Part shown: in pieces, positions 44,075 to 52,920 of the stretch
Numbering within the stretch: position 1 is the first letter of the stretch
How the letters are laid out: every line of letters begins with the position of its first letter
From: JBEKTW01 sp963727845
GTDB lineage: Bacteria > Bacteroidota > Ignavibacteria > UBA10030 > SZUA-254
DNA length: 64,000 bases
Reading direction: 5' to 3'
Assembly (NCBI GenBank): GCA_963727845.1
Contig: CAVSHI010000006.1
Location: 496,001 to 560,000, forward strand
Translations under genes and position numbers: made by a program
The notes under the pieces: generated by a model
Databases searched by the model: none
The model's input: only the letters and a program-made list of their open reading frames with translations
Told to the model about the DNA's origin: nothing

Positions 44075-45282
44075 GAGCCGCGAGCATTGTTTCTTGTGGG
44101 GGGATTCTTCTAAGTCTTATTTTTACATTTCTCATTTTCCCCAGAATTCAAGATCCGCTCAATCTGTATCTTGATCCGGATAGGCACGGAGAACTCGGGG
44201 CAAACCTCTATCTTGGAAATGGGTTTGTATACAACGGAAGCTCCACGCCGGCCGTTGACCGCGGGCCAATCTATCCCTGCATTCTTGCATGTATATTTTT
44301 TCTGACCGGTGGAGCACACCCGGCAGCCGTTCAGGTATTTCAGGCCTTTTGTCTGGGTTTCACGTGTTTTCTCGCATTCCTGATAGGCAGAAAGTTATTC
44401 AGTGAAAAAGCGGGAATAGCGGCGGCATTATTGTGTGCGTTCCATCCGATGCTTGTCTGGTACTCGGCGCGCATCTGGATTGAAACAGTTCACACACTAT
44501 TGGTCGCGTTGATTTGCCTTGCCATAATCCTTTTCTATGAACGTCCGACGAAGCTGCGAGCTTTATGGACGGGGATTGCATTTGGAATTGCGATATTGAC
44601 AAAATCAACCCTGATCCTGTTTCCCGCTATCTTCGTGATCTTGCTCGCGTTAAGGCATAAGAAAGAAATCATCGGATCCGTCGCTCTGATGTTTGGAATT
44701 ATGTTGGTCGTCGTATCGCCGTGGACGGTACGGAATTATGTGGTTTCGAATTCGTTTGTTCCCGTTCATGTATCATTAGGGTTGAATCTCATCCAGGGCG
44801 ATGCTGTGGGAGAATACTGGACACGAATGCCGTACTCGACGCTCGAACTGTGGTCGAAGGGAAAAGAAAAGGCCGATTCATTACTTGCGGGCACGCAATG
44901 CACTCCAACCGACCCACGGGGAGACCGTCTGCTCGCGATGGCTTCCTTGCGAGGAAATTTTTCTCACCCTCCTGTTTTTATGAAGAGATCATTGATCAAT
45001 TTTCTTACCTTCTGGTATCTGGGTGAGTCGAAGCTGAAGTCTATGTTCCTGATGATCCTTCAATTCCCTCTTTTGATCGTCGCATGTGTCGCCTCCGTGC
45101 GATTGTGGAAAGGGTCGGAGTTGGCCCGCCCGATGATTCTTCTTGTCGCATATTATATTGTTATTCATGCGCTGATCGTTGGCTGGGCGCGGTACTCGGT
45201 ACCGATTTTGCCACCGTGCATGATCTTGGCGGCGAGTCTTTTCTGGCAAAGGGTTGGGGATGTCGGAAATGAAAGATCATGA
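44071..45282 (+). CDS. ArnT/PMT-like membrane glycosyltransferase
   Basis: A 403-residue polytopic GT-C protein with about ten membrane spans. The early loop LNLYLDPDRHGELGANLYLGNGF has the acidic residues of the catalytic first loop, and the DRGPIYPCILACIF and FHPMLVWYSARIWIETVHTLL segments are typical. It probably moves a sugar from a polyprenyl carrier to a lipid or protein. The start is GTG at 44071, which overlaps the previous stop (GTGA). Confidence 0.8.
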   Translation: MRAASIVSCGGILLSLIFTFLIFPRIQDPLNLYLDPDRHGELGANLYLGNGFVYNGSSTPAVDRGPIYPCILACIFFLTGGAHPAAVQVFQAFCLGFTCFLAFLIGRKLFSEKAGIAAALLCAFHPMLVWYSARIWIETVHTLLVALICLAIILFYERPTKLRALWTGIAFGIAILTKSTLILFPAIFVILLALRHKKEIIGSVALMFGIMLVVVSPWTVRNYVVSNSFVPVHVSLGLNLIQGDAVGEYWTRMPYSTLELWSKGKEKADSLLAGTQCTPTDPRGDRLLAMASLRGNFSHPPVFMKRSLINFLTFWYLGESKLKSMFLMILQFPLLIVACVASVRLWKGSELARPMILLVAYYIVIHALIVGWARYSVPILPPCMILAASLFWQRVGDVGNERS

Positions 45283-45689
45283 TTGCGGACTTTTCCCTAA
45301 GTATCTTCCAGCAATAATGTCCCGCGAATTTCAGCTCGCGGCGGGAAGTCTCGCAACTGAATTTTCACTACAACGTTAAACTCCTCATTTATGAGGCTGT
45401 CCTGAAAGTCCCAGCGTCTTGCTGACATTCTTCTGGTCAGCATCTAAACTAAGCAGGCAACGCACAGATCCCGACCAGAAGTGAGCGCCTCTGGCGCCAT
45501 CCCGCTCCGCGGGACATGTCGGGATGACGAATAGTTTGGTTTCTGGACAGCCTGGGACCTTGTTCCAGTTCGGGAAAGTTGGCGAGTTCATTACTTTTCC
45601 CTTTACAAGGCTTGTCCTGAGCGGCAGCGGAGGATGAGGTCTAAAAAGGAGAAGACAATTTAGCAATGTGAACTAGCCTGCCGATGACT
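45283..45689. other. Intergenic region of short repeat-like sequence
   Basis: No convincing gene lies between the convergent genes here. The region is a patchwork of short inverted repeats, including ATCCCG-rich palindromes around 45495-45522 (ATCCCGCTCCGCGGGA and TGTCGGGATGA). The parts look like debris of dispersed repeats and could form hairpins at the 3' ends of the flanking genes. Confidence 0.45.
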
Positions 45690-46184
45690 TCATGGGGATT
45701 TCCCACCTAAATAAAGGAAACTCTTCAGTTCGTCAAAGCCAGAGAATGTTCTGGTCACGCACCCCAGCACCCAGCCCGGCAGCTCGCCCAACGCGAAGGA
45801 TGTCACAAGGTACACTGGTTTGCCAAAGAACTTTGCCATTGTCAGCTCACCCTTCGTGCCCGCCCCTTTTGCTGCTCCCTCATCCCAGTAACAGATAACA
45901 TAATCGGAGCGTTCGGCAATTTCCTTGCAATCGAGCTCGACCAGCTGGCGGGCGATTTCCCGATACAGCGGGAGATTCTGTGTCTTTAGCTTGCGAAAAT
46001 CGATTGAGGGATATTTTCTCGAAAAGAACCGGGTGCTTTCGACGTTAGGATTAAAGACGCTCTGGCCAAGAGTGTTTTCCAGCCAAGGTTGTAGTTCGCC
46101 TCGCCATTGAGCGCCCTCACCAGTGGCGTACTCCATGCCGCCGGAAAGATACACCCGCGCCGGTTTAACCGAAGGAGTAGACAT
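45690..46184 (-). CDS. Nucleoside 2-deoxyribosyltransferase-like protein
   Basis: A 164-residue protein of the nucleoside 2-deoxyribosyltransferase fold. The N-terminus has VYLSGGMEYATGEGAQW, and DYVICYWDEGAAKGAGTKGELTMAKFFGKPVYLV carries the conserved GT/GE helix of that superfamily. Enzymes of this type exchange or hydrolyse bases; the substrate is unknown. Its start overlaps the upstream gene by 20 bases, and it is the last gene of the tilS-hpt-ftsH transcript. Confidence 0.7.
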   Translation of the reverse strand: MSTPSVKPARVYLSGGMEYATGEGAQWRGELQPWLENTLGQSVFNPNVESTRFFSRKYPSIDFRKLKTQNLPLYREIARQLVELDCKEIAERSDYVICYWDEGAAKGAGTKGELTMAKFFGKPVYLVTSFALGELPGWVLGCVTRTFSGFDELKSFLYLGGKSP

Positions 46185-46824
46185 TCAACCCCGGCAGAAA
46201 GTAATGGTACATAATCCACAGAGCAAGGCCGACCGTCAGTGGAATTGAGAGGTTATCATCGACTTCGACCGACATCGATTCGATGACTGTTCCCAAAGCT
46301 ACACTCAGCATGCCGATCGCGTACTCTGTGGACTCGTAACCGACCTTAGGCGTGAACAAAATGACAATGACACCGCTGGCAAAAAAACCGAGGCTGCCCT
46401 CCAAAGTCTTTCCGAAGAAGCGATGTTTGCCGAACCGCTTCCCGACGAGTGCGGCGGTCAGGTCGCAAATGATGAGGATGGCGAAACTTGTAATCGCAAT
46501 GATCTTGGGAAAAACAAGAATGCAGATTGTCGCGGAGATGAGCACATACGAAGCGCCATTGAGACGTTTCTTCTTATCATCGCTTTCGTGTTTTCGCAGA
46601 AGCCAGCCGAACCATTTGTAGAACCACTCCTGGATCGGACGATGATAATAGCGCGCCACATCGACAAGGAGAAATGCGAGCGTCAATGGAATGAAGATTA
46701 TGAGCGCGACACTTCGCGGAACGAAGAAATATCCGATCGGAATAGAAAGAGAGCAGAAGTGAATTGCCTTACGGACCAGCTCGACCCGGTAATCGCTATC
46801 AATATGCGATAGCTCTGTGTTCAA
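46165..46824 (-). CDS. Polyprenol/diacylglycerol kinase-like membrane protein
   Basis: A 219-residue membrane protein of the SEC59/VTE5/CTP-dependent lipid kinase group: LVRKAIHFCSLSIPIGYFFV, KRLNGASYVLISATI, LTAALVGKRFGKHRFFGKTLEGSLGFFASG. About six membrane spans. It probably phosphorylates an isoprenoid alcohol or a diacylglycerol with CTP. It overlaps ftsH by 4 bases (ATGA) and the downstream gene by 20 bases. Confidence 0.8.
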   Translation of the reverse strand: MNTELSHIDSDYRVELVRKAIHFCSLSIPIGYFFVPRSVALIIFIPLTLAFLLVDVARYYHRPIQEWFYKWFGWLLRKHESDDKKKRLNGASYVLISATICILVFPKIIAITSFAILIICDLTAALVGKRFGKHRFFGKTLEGSLGFFASGVIVILFTPKVGYESTEYAIGMLSVALGTVIESMSVEVDDNLSIPLTVGLALWIMYHYFLPGLNVYSFG

Positions 46825-48893
46825 AGCGATGGTGCTGCTCCACCGCCCCCGGGTAACGCCTGTGGCACGGTTACCGTGACGACGTCCTTGTTCTGGTTAT
46901 TTCCGTTGTTCTGGCGCTCAACAGGAGGGAGTTCCTCGCCTCGCAGAAGCTTGTCGATTTCTTCGCCGTCGAGAATCTCGCGTTCCAGCAATGCGTTGGC
47001 AAGTCGGTGGAGTGCATCCTGGTTTTCGCTCAGGATGGATTCTGCCCGGTCCATGCCGACGGTGACAATTCTCTTTATTTCTGCGTCGATCACCATTGCG
47101 GTCTCTTCGGAGAAATTCTTCGTTCGGGTGATTTCCCGGCCGAGGAAAATCTCTTCTTCTTTTGCGCCGTAGGCGAGAGGACCCAGGCGTTCGCTCATTC
47201 CCCATTCGCAGACCATTTTCCGCGCGAGACCGGTCGCCCGTTCGATATCGTTGCCGGCGCCGGTTGTCAGCTCGTTGAAGATGAGCTTCTCTGCCGCCCT
47301 GCCGCCGAGTGCATAGGCGATCATCGCTTCCAGATACTCTTTGGAATATGTGTGCTTTTCATCTATCGGAAGATACGTCGTGACACCGAGGGCCCTGCCG
47401 CGTGGAATGATCGTGACCTTATGAACGGGATCGGCTTCGGGAATTTTTCTGGCCACCAGCACATGCCCCGATTCATGGTAGGCCGTGACTTTCTTTTCGC
47501 GCTCGGAGATGATGAGACTCTTTCGCTCAACGCCCATCATGACCTTGTCCTTGGCTTCCTCGAAATGCGCCATGGTGACGTGCTTTTCATTTCGCCTCGC
47601 CGCCAGAAGCGCTGCTTCATTGACAAGATTGGCAATGTCGGCGCCCGCCAAACCGGGGGTTCCCTTCGCGAGCGTTTCCAGTTTGACATCTTCGGAAAGA
47701 GGAATGTGTTTTGTATGAACTTTCAGAATTCCTTCGCGCCCCTTGACGTCGGGCCTGTCGACAACAACCTGCCGGTCAAATCGCCCGGGCCGCATGAGGG
47801 CGGGGTCGAGGACGTCAGGACGGTTCGTCGCAGCGATGATGATCACGCCGCTGTTTTGTTCGAACCCGTCCATCTCGACGAGTAGCTGATTGAGAGTTTG
47901 TTCCCGCTCATCGTGGCCGCCGCCAATTCCCGCCCCACGGTGTCTGCCGACGGCGTCTATTTCATCGATGAAAATAATTGCGGGCGCATTTTTCTTCCCG
48001 GTTTCAAAGAGGTCGCGCACGCGGCTGGCTCCGACGCCCACGAACATCTCGACGAAGTCTGCACCTGAAATCGAAAAAAACGGCACTCCCGCTTCTCCCG
48101 CGACCGCACGTGCGAGCAATGTCTTCCCGGTTCCCGGTGGGCCTAGCAGGAGAACGCCGCGCGGAATTTTGCCGCCGAGTCGCTGAAACTTCGTCGGCTC
48201 TTTGAGGAACTCAATGATTTCCTGTAGCTCGACCTTCGCTTCGTCGGCGCCTGCGACATCCTGGAAGGTGACCTTCAGGGAGGATTCCGTGAGCATTTTT
48301 GCCCGGCTTTTTCCAAACGAAAAAATCCCCTTCGTGCCTACGCCCTGCATCCGGCGCATGATGATGAACCATACCACCGCAATCAGAATCCACGGGGCCA
48401 CGCTGAGAAGGGCGCTCACCCAGGTGTTGTCCTCCTTCGTGATGTTATAACGAATGCCGGCGGTATTCCAGTCCTGGATCACGGTGCCGTCAAGATAGGG
48501 GAGCGTGACGTGAAATTTCTCCACCTTTGCGTGTTTTCCAACCGCCGTGGCAATATCCATCGGCTCCTTGAGTGTTCCGTGAAAATCAAAATTGTTCAGG
48601 TCGGATTTCTTGATGATGGCCTCACGGATCTGACCGTCGTGGAGAATCTTCAGATACTCGGGGTAGTCCACTTCGTATTCGGCGGCTTCCGTTGCTCTGA
48701 ACAGCGTCATCACAATGAACACTCCGAGGATGATCGCAGACCAGCTCAGAACGACTCTCAGCAGTCGTCCCCAGTTGAAATCGTCATCGTTGCGAAATTG
48801 GTTCCGCGACTGGCGGCTTCTCTTGGGCCGTGTAGCCTTTCGCTGTCGTGATCCATCGCCCGGGCGTTTGTTATCTCGCTGATTCTCTTCCAT
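46821..48893 (-). CDS. ftsH: ATP-dependent zinc metalloprotease FtsH
   Basis: A 690-residue membrane AAA protease that degrades damaged membrane and regulatory proteins. Two N-terminal spans (VVLSWSAIILGVFIVMTLF and APWILIAVVWFIIMRRM) flank a periplasmic part. The AAA domain has Walker A GPPGTGKTLL, Walker B IIFIDEIDAVG and the second region of homology ATNRPDVLDPALMRPGRFDRQ. The HEXXH zinc site is HESGH. A Pro/Gln-rich C-terminal tail ends the protein. It follows hpt in the same operon. Confidence 0.97.
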   Translation of the reverse strand: MEENQRDNKRPGDGSRQRKATRPKRSRQSRNQFRNDDDFNWGRLLRVVLSWSAIILGVFIVMTLFRATEAAEYEVDYPEYLKILHDGQIREAIIKKSDLNNFDFHGTLKEPMDIATAVGKHAKVEKFHVTLPYLDGTVIQDWNTAGIRYNITKEDNTWVSALLSVAPWILIAVVWFIIMRRMQGVGTKGIFSFGKSRAKMLTESSLKVTFQDVAGADEAKVELQEIIEFLKEPTKFQRLGGKIPRGVLLLGPPGTGKTLLARAVAGEAGVPFFSISGADFVEMFVGVGASRVRDLFETGKKNAPAIIFIDEIDAVGRHRGAGIGGGHDEREQTLNQLLVEMDGFEQNSGVIIIAATNRPDVLDPALMRPGRFDRQVVVDRPDVKGREGILKVHTKHIPLSEDVKLETLAKGTPGLAGADIANLVNEAALLAARRNEKHVTMAHFEEAKDKVMMGVERKSLIISEREKKVTAYHESGHVLVARKIPEADPVHKVTIIPRGRALGVTTYLPIDEKHTYSKEYLEAMIAYALGGRAAEKLIFNELTTGAGNDIERATGLARKMVCEWGMSERLGPLAYGAKEEEIFLGREITRTKNFSEETAMVIDAEIKRIVTVGMDRAESILSENQDALHRLANALLEREILDGEEIDKLLRGEELPPVERQNNGNNQNKDVVTVTVPQALPGGGGAAPSL

Positions 48894-48920
48894 AGTGTGT
48901 CACATTCCTGTAAGAATAAT

Positions 48921-49466
48921 TTACGCTTCTACCGTACGATAAATTCCCCTGAGATTCCTGGCCTTCTGCGAGTAATCCAGTCCGTACCCGATGACAAAAT
49001 AATTGGGGATCGTGAATCCAATATAATCAATTCTCGTGTCAATTTTCAGAGTGCCTTTCTTGTACAACAGTGATACGGCTTTCAGCGAGCTTGGTTTCTG
49101 ATTCAGTATCAATCGTTTCATGAAGTCCATCGAGAGACCGGAGTCGACGATGTCTTCGACGATGATGATGTCGCGCCCCGTCACCTGGCAGTTCAGATCC
49201 TTCAGCATTTTGACGTCGCCCGAGCTGATTTTCGCGTCGCCGTAACTCGAAAGCTTGAGAAAATCTATCTCACAGTCGACGGTAATATGGCGGATGAGGT
49301 CGGACATGAACACGAAGGCCCCGTTCAATACGCCGATGAAGATCGGCACCTTGCCGCGGTAGTCTGTGCTGATTTTCCGTGCAAGTTGCTTCACGCGCGC
49401 CTGCAGTTTCTTTTCGCCGATATAAATTTCGAAGTGTTCGTTATTGAGTTTCAGGGATTTGGCCAT
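48921..49466 (-). CDS. hpt: Hypoxanthine phosphoribosyltransferase
   Basis: A 181-residue purine salvage enzyme that turns hypoxanthine or guanine into IMP or GMP. The PRPP loop IIIVEDIVDSGLSM and the GVLNGAFVFMSDLIRHI segment are typical. Its ATG sits directly next to the tilS stop, and ftsH follows 27 bases on: a classic tilS-hpt-ftsH order. Confidence 0.97.
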   Translation of the reverse strand: MAKSLKLNNEHFEIYIGEKKLQARVKQLARKISTDYRGKVPIFIGVLNGAFVFMSDLIRHITVDCEIDFLKLSSYGDAKISSGDVKMLKDLNCQVTGRDIIIVEDIVDSGLSMDFMKRLILNQKPSSLKAVSLLYKKGTLKIDTRIDYIGFTIPNYFVIGYGLDYSQKARNLRGIYRTVEA

Positions 49467-50855
49467 TCACCGTCCGGGATTATTTGGTTCATACTGTAAT
49501 TTGAGAATTTGTTTTGTCGTCGGCATGACTTTCCACCGGTCGTCAAGTCTCTTGCCGCAAATCCACACGATGCTTCCCCCGGATTCGAGAATGGGGATCG
49601 TATGTTTTTCGTAGACCGGGACTTTCTGTTCGATGAACAGATCACTCACCTTTTTCTTCTGTTGCATGCCCAGCGGCACAAGCCAGTCTCCGTTGTTCCA
49701 CGTCCGGAGAACGAGGTCTCCCGCTAATCGGCCTGCATCGATGTACTCAATATTGGGATTGTCGGTAAAGTTCGCCTTCTCGACGAAGGACGAAGTGAAA
49801 TGAAATCCGGAAAACTCATACGCCTGGTTAGGATTCACCGCGTGACGAAAGAGGGGTTCGTTTGCCTGGCGGCGCAGAACGAGGCGGTCACGATCGCGGC
49901 AAAAAACAACATCCCTTGCAACGGAACACGACGACCCAGTTTCGGCCTCCGCCACTTTCAGCATCTCTCGCACCGTTGAAAATTCAATTTCTCCGTGCGC
50001 GAAGTCCTTGGCCGTCTTGTGGAGGATGTATTCCTGCAGGAACAGAGGTTCCGAGCGCAATGTCGTCAGGCTGAGAACTATTTCGCGTTCGGCGGTCTCA
50101 ACGATTACCCTCGAAAGAAAGTGTGACGCTTCCACATGCAGGTAATCCTCGAGCTGATGAGACAACTCCGCGCATCGCCTCAGCGTCCCCATTAAATTTG
50201 GATTGATACGCTCCTGGAGTTGCGGGATGATCTGGTGGCGGAGAAAATTCCGCGAGTAGTCGATTTTTTTGTTTGACGAATCCTCACGGTGCTCGAGGTG
50301 CCGTTCAGCGGCGTAGCGTTGAATTTCTTCGCGGGTTGCAAACAAGAGCGGGCGAACGAGTGCCATGTCCTTTCTCGTGACGGGGATCCCGGTTAATCCG
50401 TGCACTCCAGCGCCGCGCAGCATGTTGAACAAAACTGTTTCCGCGTTATCATCGCCGTTATGTCCGACCGCGATCCTCTGGAATCCCAGCGATGTCCGCA
50501 GTCTCCTGAAGAAGTCGTATCGCAAATCCCTTGCCGCCTCCTGAATCGAGAGCTTCATTGATTCGGCATACGCGTGCGTATCGGCGCGATCGGCATGAAA
50601 TTGAATCCCCAGCCTGTCGGCGGCTTCGTGCACGAAGGCCTCGTCACCCTCTGATTCTTTTCCGCGCAGTTGATGGTTGAAGTGGGCCACGGCAAGCTCA
50701 AGGTTCCATTCCTGCCGGAGCCGGCCAAGGACGTCCAGCAGGACGATTGAATCGATGCCGCCGCTCACAGCGGCGATAATTCTGTCATCACGCGCTACGA
50801 GGCTGTGCTCGCGGATGAATTCTCTCAGTGCGCGGATGAATGATGCATCGGACAT
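49467..50855 (-). CDS. tilS: tRNA-Ile lysidine synthase
   Basis: A 462-residue protein that changes C34 of tRNA-Ile(CAU) to lysidine so the tRNA reads AUA. It has the N-type ATP pyrophosphatase PP-loop (VSGGIDSIVLLDVLGRL) at the start and the family segments HFNHQLRG and GHNGDDNAETVLFNMLRG. The ATG at 50855 is used; an in-frame TTG at 50879 could extend it by 8 residues. A tRNA with CAU anticodon lies 32 bases upstream on the same strand. Confidence 0.95.
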   Translation of the reverse strand: MSDASFIRALREFIREHSLVARDDRIIAAVSGGIDSIVLLDVLGRLRQEWNLELAVAHFNHQLRGKESEGDEAFVHEAADRLGIQFHADRADTHAYAESMKLSIQEAARDLRYDFFRRLRTSLGFQRIAVGHNGDDNAETVLFNMLRGAGVHGLTGIPVTRKDMALVRPLLFATREEIQRYAAERHLEHREDSSNKKIDYSRNFLRHQIIPQLQERINPNLMGTLRRCAELSHQLEDYLHVEASHFLSRVIVETAEREIVLSLTTLRSEPLFLQEYILHKTAKDFAHGEIEFSTVREMLKVAEAETGSSCSVARDVVFCRDRDRLVLRRQANEPLFRHAVNPNQAYEFSGFHFTSSFVEKANFTDNPNIEYIDAGRLAGDLVLRTWNNGDWLVPLGMQQKKKVSDLFIEQKVPVYEKHTIPILESGGSIVWICGKRLDDRWKVMPTTKQILKLQYEPNNPGR

Positions 50856-50887
50856 AGTTTCATTCGTTAAGTGGATCAAAAGAACTG

Positions 50888-50961
50888 TAGCGGAGGAGGG
50901 AGTCGAACCCCCGACACACGGATTATGATTCCGTTGCTCTAACCAACTGAGCTACTCCGCC
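50888..50961 (-). tRNA. tRNA with anticodon CAT (Met, possibly Ile2)
   Basis: On the - strand the 74 bases form a full cloverleaf. Acceptor GGCGGAG/CTCCGCT has a G-U first pair, with discriminator A at 50888. D-arm is GCTC-AGTTGGTTA-GAGC, anticodon stem ACGGA/TCCGT encloses ATCATAA (anticodon CAT), and the T-loop is TTCGACT. CCA is not encoded. Elongator Met is the default call, but tRNA-Ile2 (CAU) is the substrate of TilS, whose gene is next downstream, and the two cannot be separated by eye. Confidence 0.9.
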
Positions 50962-51117
50962 GTTTGAGTTGTGAAGTTGACGAATCGTCATGCAATCGGT
51001 GAATTCAGTCACATCGCGACCGAGCCACTCCGCGGAAACTTCACGGTTGATTGAGGCAAATCTGCCGTAAATCATTGAAAATATACGATAAAAGCGAGTG
51101 AATTCCAAAACATGACA

Positions 51118-51146
51118 TTGACTTTCCTTCAACTCTTTCTTATTTT
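51118..51146 (+). promoter_or_regulatory. Probable promoter of hpnCDE
   Basis: TTGACT (51118-51123), 17 bases, then TATTTT (51141-51146). The expected start of transcription is near 51153, only about 8 bases before the hpnC ATG. No Shine-Dalgarno sequence is seen, so a near-leaderless transcript is possible. Confidence 0.6.
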
Positions 51147-51160
51147 AGTACTCAACCCCG

Positions 51161-52090
51161 ATGATGAACATTGAAACCATTCCGACCGGCGCCGGGAACT
51201 GTACCCCGGACGAAGCATTTTCTTATTGTGCCGCTATAACGAGCGCGCACTATGAGAATTTCCCGGTTGCTTCCCTCTTCCTGCCGGAAGAGAAACGACC
51301 GTACATCCAGGCAATCTATGCCTTTGCGCGCATAGCCGACAACTTCGCGGATGAGCTTAAACGCCCCGCGGAAGATCGTCTGCGCGATCTGAATCTGTGG
51401 GAAGAAAAACTCCGCCTGTGCTATCTCGATACTGCAGACCATCCCGTGTTTGTTGCCCTTAATGAAACAGTTAAACGAAACGGTATCCCCATCGAACCGC
51501 TCCTGAACCTGCTGACGGCGTTCAAAAAGGACGTGACGCAGAACCGGTATCAGACATTCAACGACCTGCTCGGCTATTGCTCGTGCTCCGCCAATCCGGT
51601 GGGCCGGCTCGTGTTGATGATTTTTGGACATCGGGACGAACGGCTGTTCTCTCTGTCCGACAGTATTTGCACGGCCCTCCAGCTCACAAATTTCTGGCAG
51701 GATGTTTCCGTCGATATCCAGAAAGACCGTTTGTACATTCCCATCGAAGATATGACGCGATTTGGATACCCGGTGGAGAAATGGGAAACGGGAGTGGCGG
51801 ATGAAAACTTCCGACAACTCATGAAACATCAGGTGGAGCGAACCAGGGAATTGTTTTACCGGGGGGCCGAACTTCCCTCGCTGGTCGAGAAGGAACTGCA
51901 GCTTGAGCTGAAGCTTGTCTGGTTCGGCGGCATGTCGGTATTGAAGCGACTTGAAAAGATTCAGTACGATGTATTCCATCGGAGGCCGGCGTTGAAGTGG
52001 AACCACAAACTTCAGATTTTGGCACGCGCGATGCTCACAGGTGATTTGGCCCGACCGCGAAAAAGGAAGAAGGCATGGGATCTGACGTAG
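51161..52090 (+). CDS. hpnC: Squalene synthase HpnC (hydroxysqualene-forming partner)
   Basis: A 309-residue trans-isoprenyl-synthase-fold protein. The aspartate-rich site is AFARIADNFADE, and QLTNFWQDVSVDIQKDRLYIP is the second site. In the HpnCDE route, HpnD makes presqualene diphosphate, HpnC converts it to hydroxysqualene and HpnE reduces it to squalene. The HpnC assignment rests on gene order and similarity. ATG at 51161, with another ATG at 51164. It overlaps hpnD by 16 bases. Confidence 0.88.
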   Translation: MMNIETIPTGAGNCTPDEAFSYCAAITSAHYENFPVASLFLPEEKRPYIQAIYAFARIADNFADELKRPAEDRLRDLNLWEEKLRLCYLDTADHPVFVALNETVKRNGIPIEPLLNLLTAFKKDVTQNRYQTFNDLLGYCSCSANPVGRLVLMIFGHRDERLFSLSDSICTALQLTNFWQDVSVDIQKDRLYIPIEDMTRFGYPVEKWETGVADENFRQLMKHQVERTRELFYRGAELPSLVEKELQLELKLVWFGGMSVLKRLEKIQYDVFHRRPALKWNHKLQILARAMLTGDLARPRKRKKAWDLT

Positions 52091-52920
52091 CGGGTGCGGT
52101 TTTGAAGGGAAGCCATACGAGTTTCTACTACTCCTTCTCGTTTCTGCCGAAATACCAGCGCGATGCACTCAGCACCGTCTATGCTTTTTGCCGCACGACG
52201 GATGATATCGTTGATGAAGGGAAGGATGTGAGAAGCAAGGTCGAACGCTTGCGTACATGGAGAATGGAACTCGAAAAGGCCCTCGGCGGTGAATCCGAAT
52301 ACCAGATTTTGAATCAGCTCAGCGCCATCGCAAAGCGTTTCAAAATCCCGGTCATCCATTTTTACGAGTTGATCAAAGGTGTGGAGATGGATTTGGTCAG
52401 GGACAGATACGATACATTCGACGAATTGCGGGAGTACTGCTACCTGGTCGCTTCGTCGGTCGGGTTGATGAGCCTGGAGGTTCTCGGGTCGCGGAGCGAA
52501 AAGACGAAGGAGTATGCAATTAATCTCGGCATCGCCCTGCAGCTCACGAACATCCTGCGTGATGTGAGCATCGATGCGAAGTACGGCAGGGTTTACCTGC
52601 CGCAGGAAGACTTGCGTCGATTCGGTTTTTCAGAGGCGGATTTGTTTGCACACCGTTACACTCCGGCGTTTCGTTCTCTCATGGAGTTTGAAGCCCGGCG
52701 CGCTGAAGAATACTTCCGCAGGGCCCAGGATTCCCTTCCCGCCGAAGATAAACGAGCGATGTTTGCAGCAAAGATCATGGAACGAATTTATTTTCACATG
52801 CTCCTGCGCATAAAGAAAGCCGGCTACAACGTTTTCGACCGGTCGGTCAAACTCCCGAGATATTTGCAGTTCCTGATCGCGATAAAGTACTGGGTCAAAC
52901 AGCGGCTGTTCGGGAAGTGA
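52075..52920 (+). CDS. hpnD: Presqualene diphosphate synthase HpnD
   Basis: A 281-residue enzyme of the same fold. It shows YAFCRTTDDIVDEG as the first aspartate-rich site, CYLVASSVGLMSLEVLG, and LQLTNILRDVSIDAKYGRVYLPQEDL as the second. It is expected to join two farnesyl diphosphates into presqualene diphosphate. Its stop overlaps the hpnE GTG start (GTGA), implying coupled translation. Confidence 0.92.
   Translation: MGSDVAGAVLKGSHTSFYYSFSFLPKYQRDALSTVYAFCRTTDDIVDEGKDVRSKVERLRTWRMELEKALGGESEYQILNQLSAIAKRFKIPVIHFYELIKGVEMDLVRDRYDTFDELREYCYLVASSVGLMSLEVLGSRSEKTKEYAINLGIALQLTNILRDVSIDAKYGRVYLPQEDLRRFGFSEADLFAHRYTPAFRSLMEFEARRAEEYFRRAQDSLPAEDKRAMFAAKIMERIYFHMLLRIKKAGYNVFDRSVKLPRYLQFLIAIKYWVKQRLFGK

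Noticed and set aside
45385..45666. Frame in the 45.3-45.7 kb gap
   Set aside because: Its translation follows palindromic repeat sequence and looks like no protein.
49287..49499. Forward frame over hpt
   Set aside because: A shadow of the reverse-strand hpt gene.
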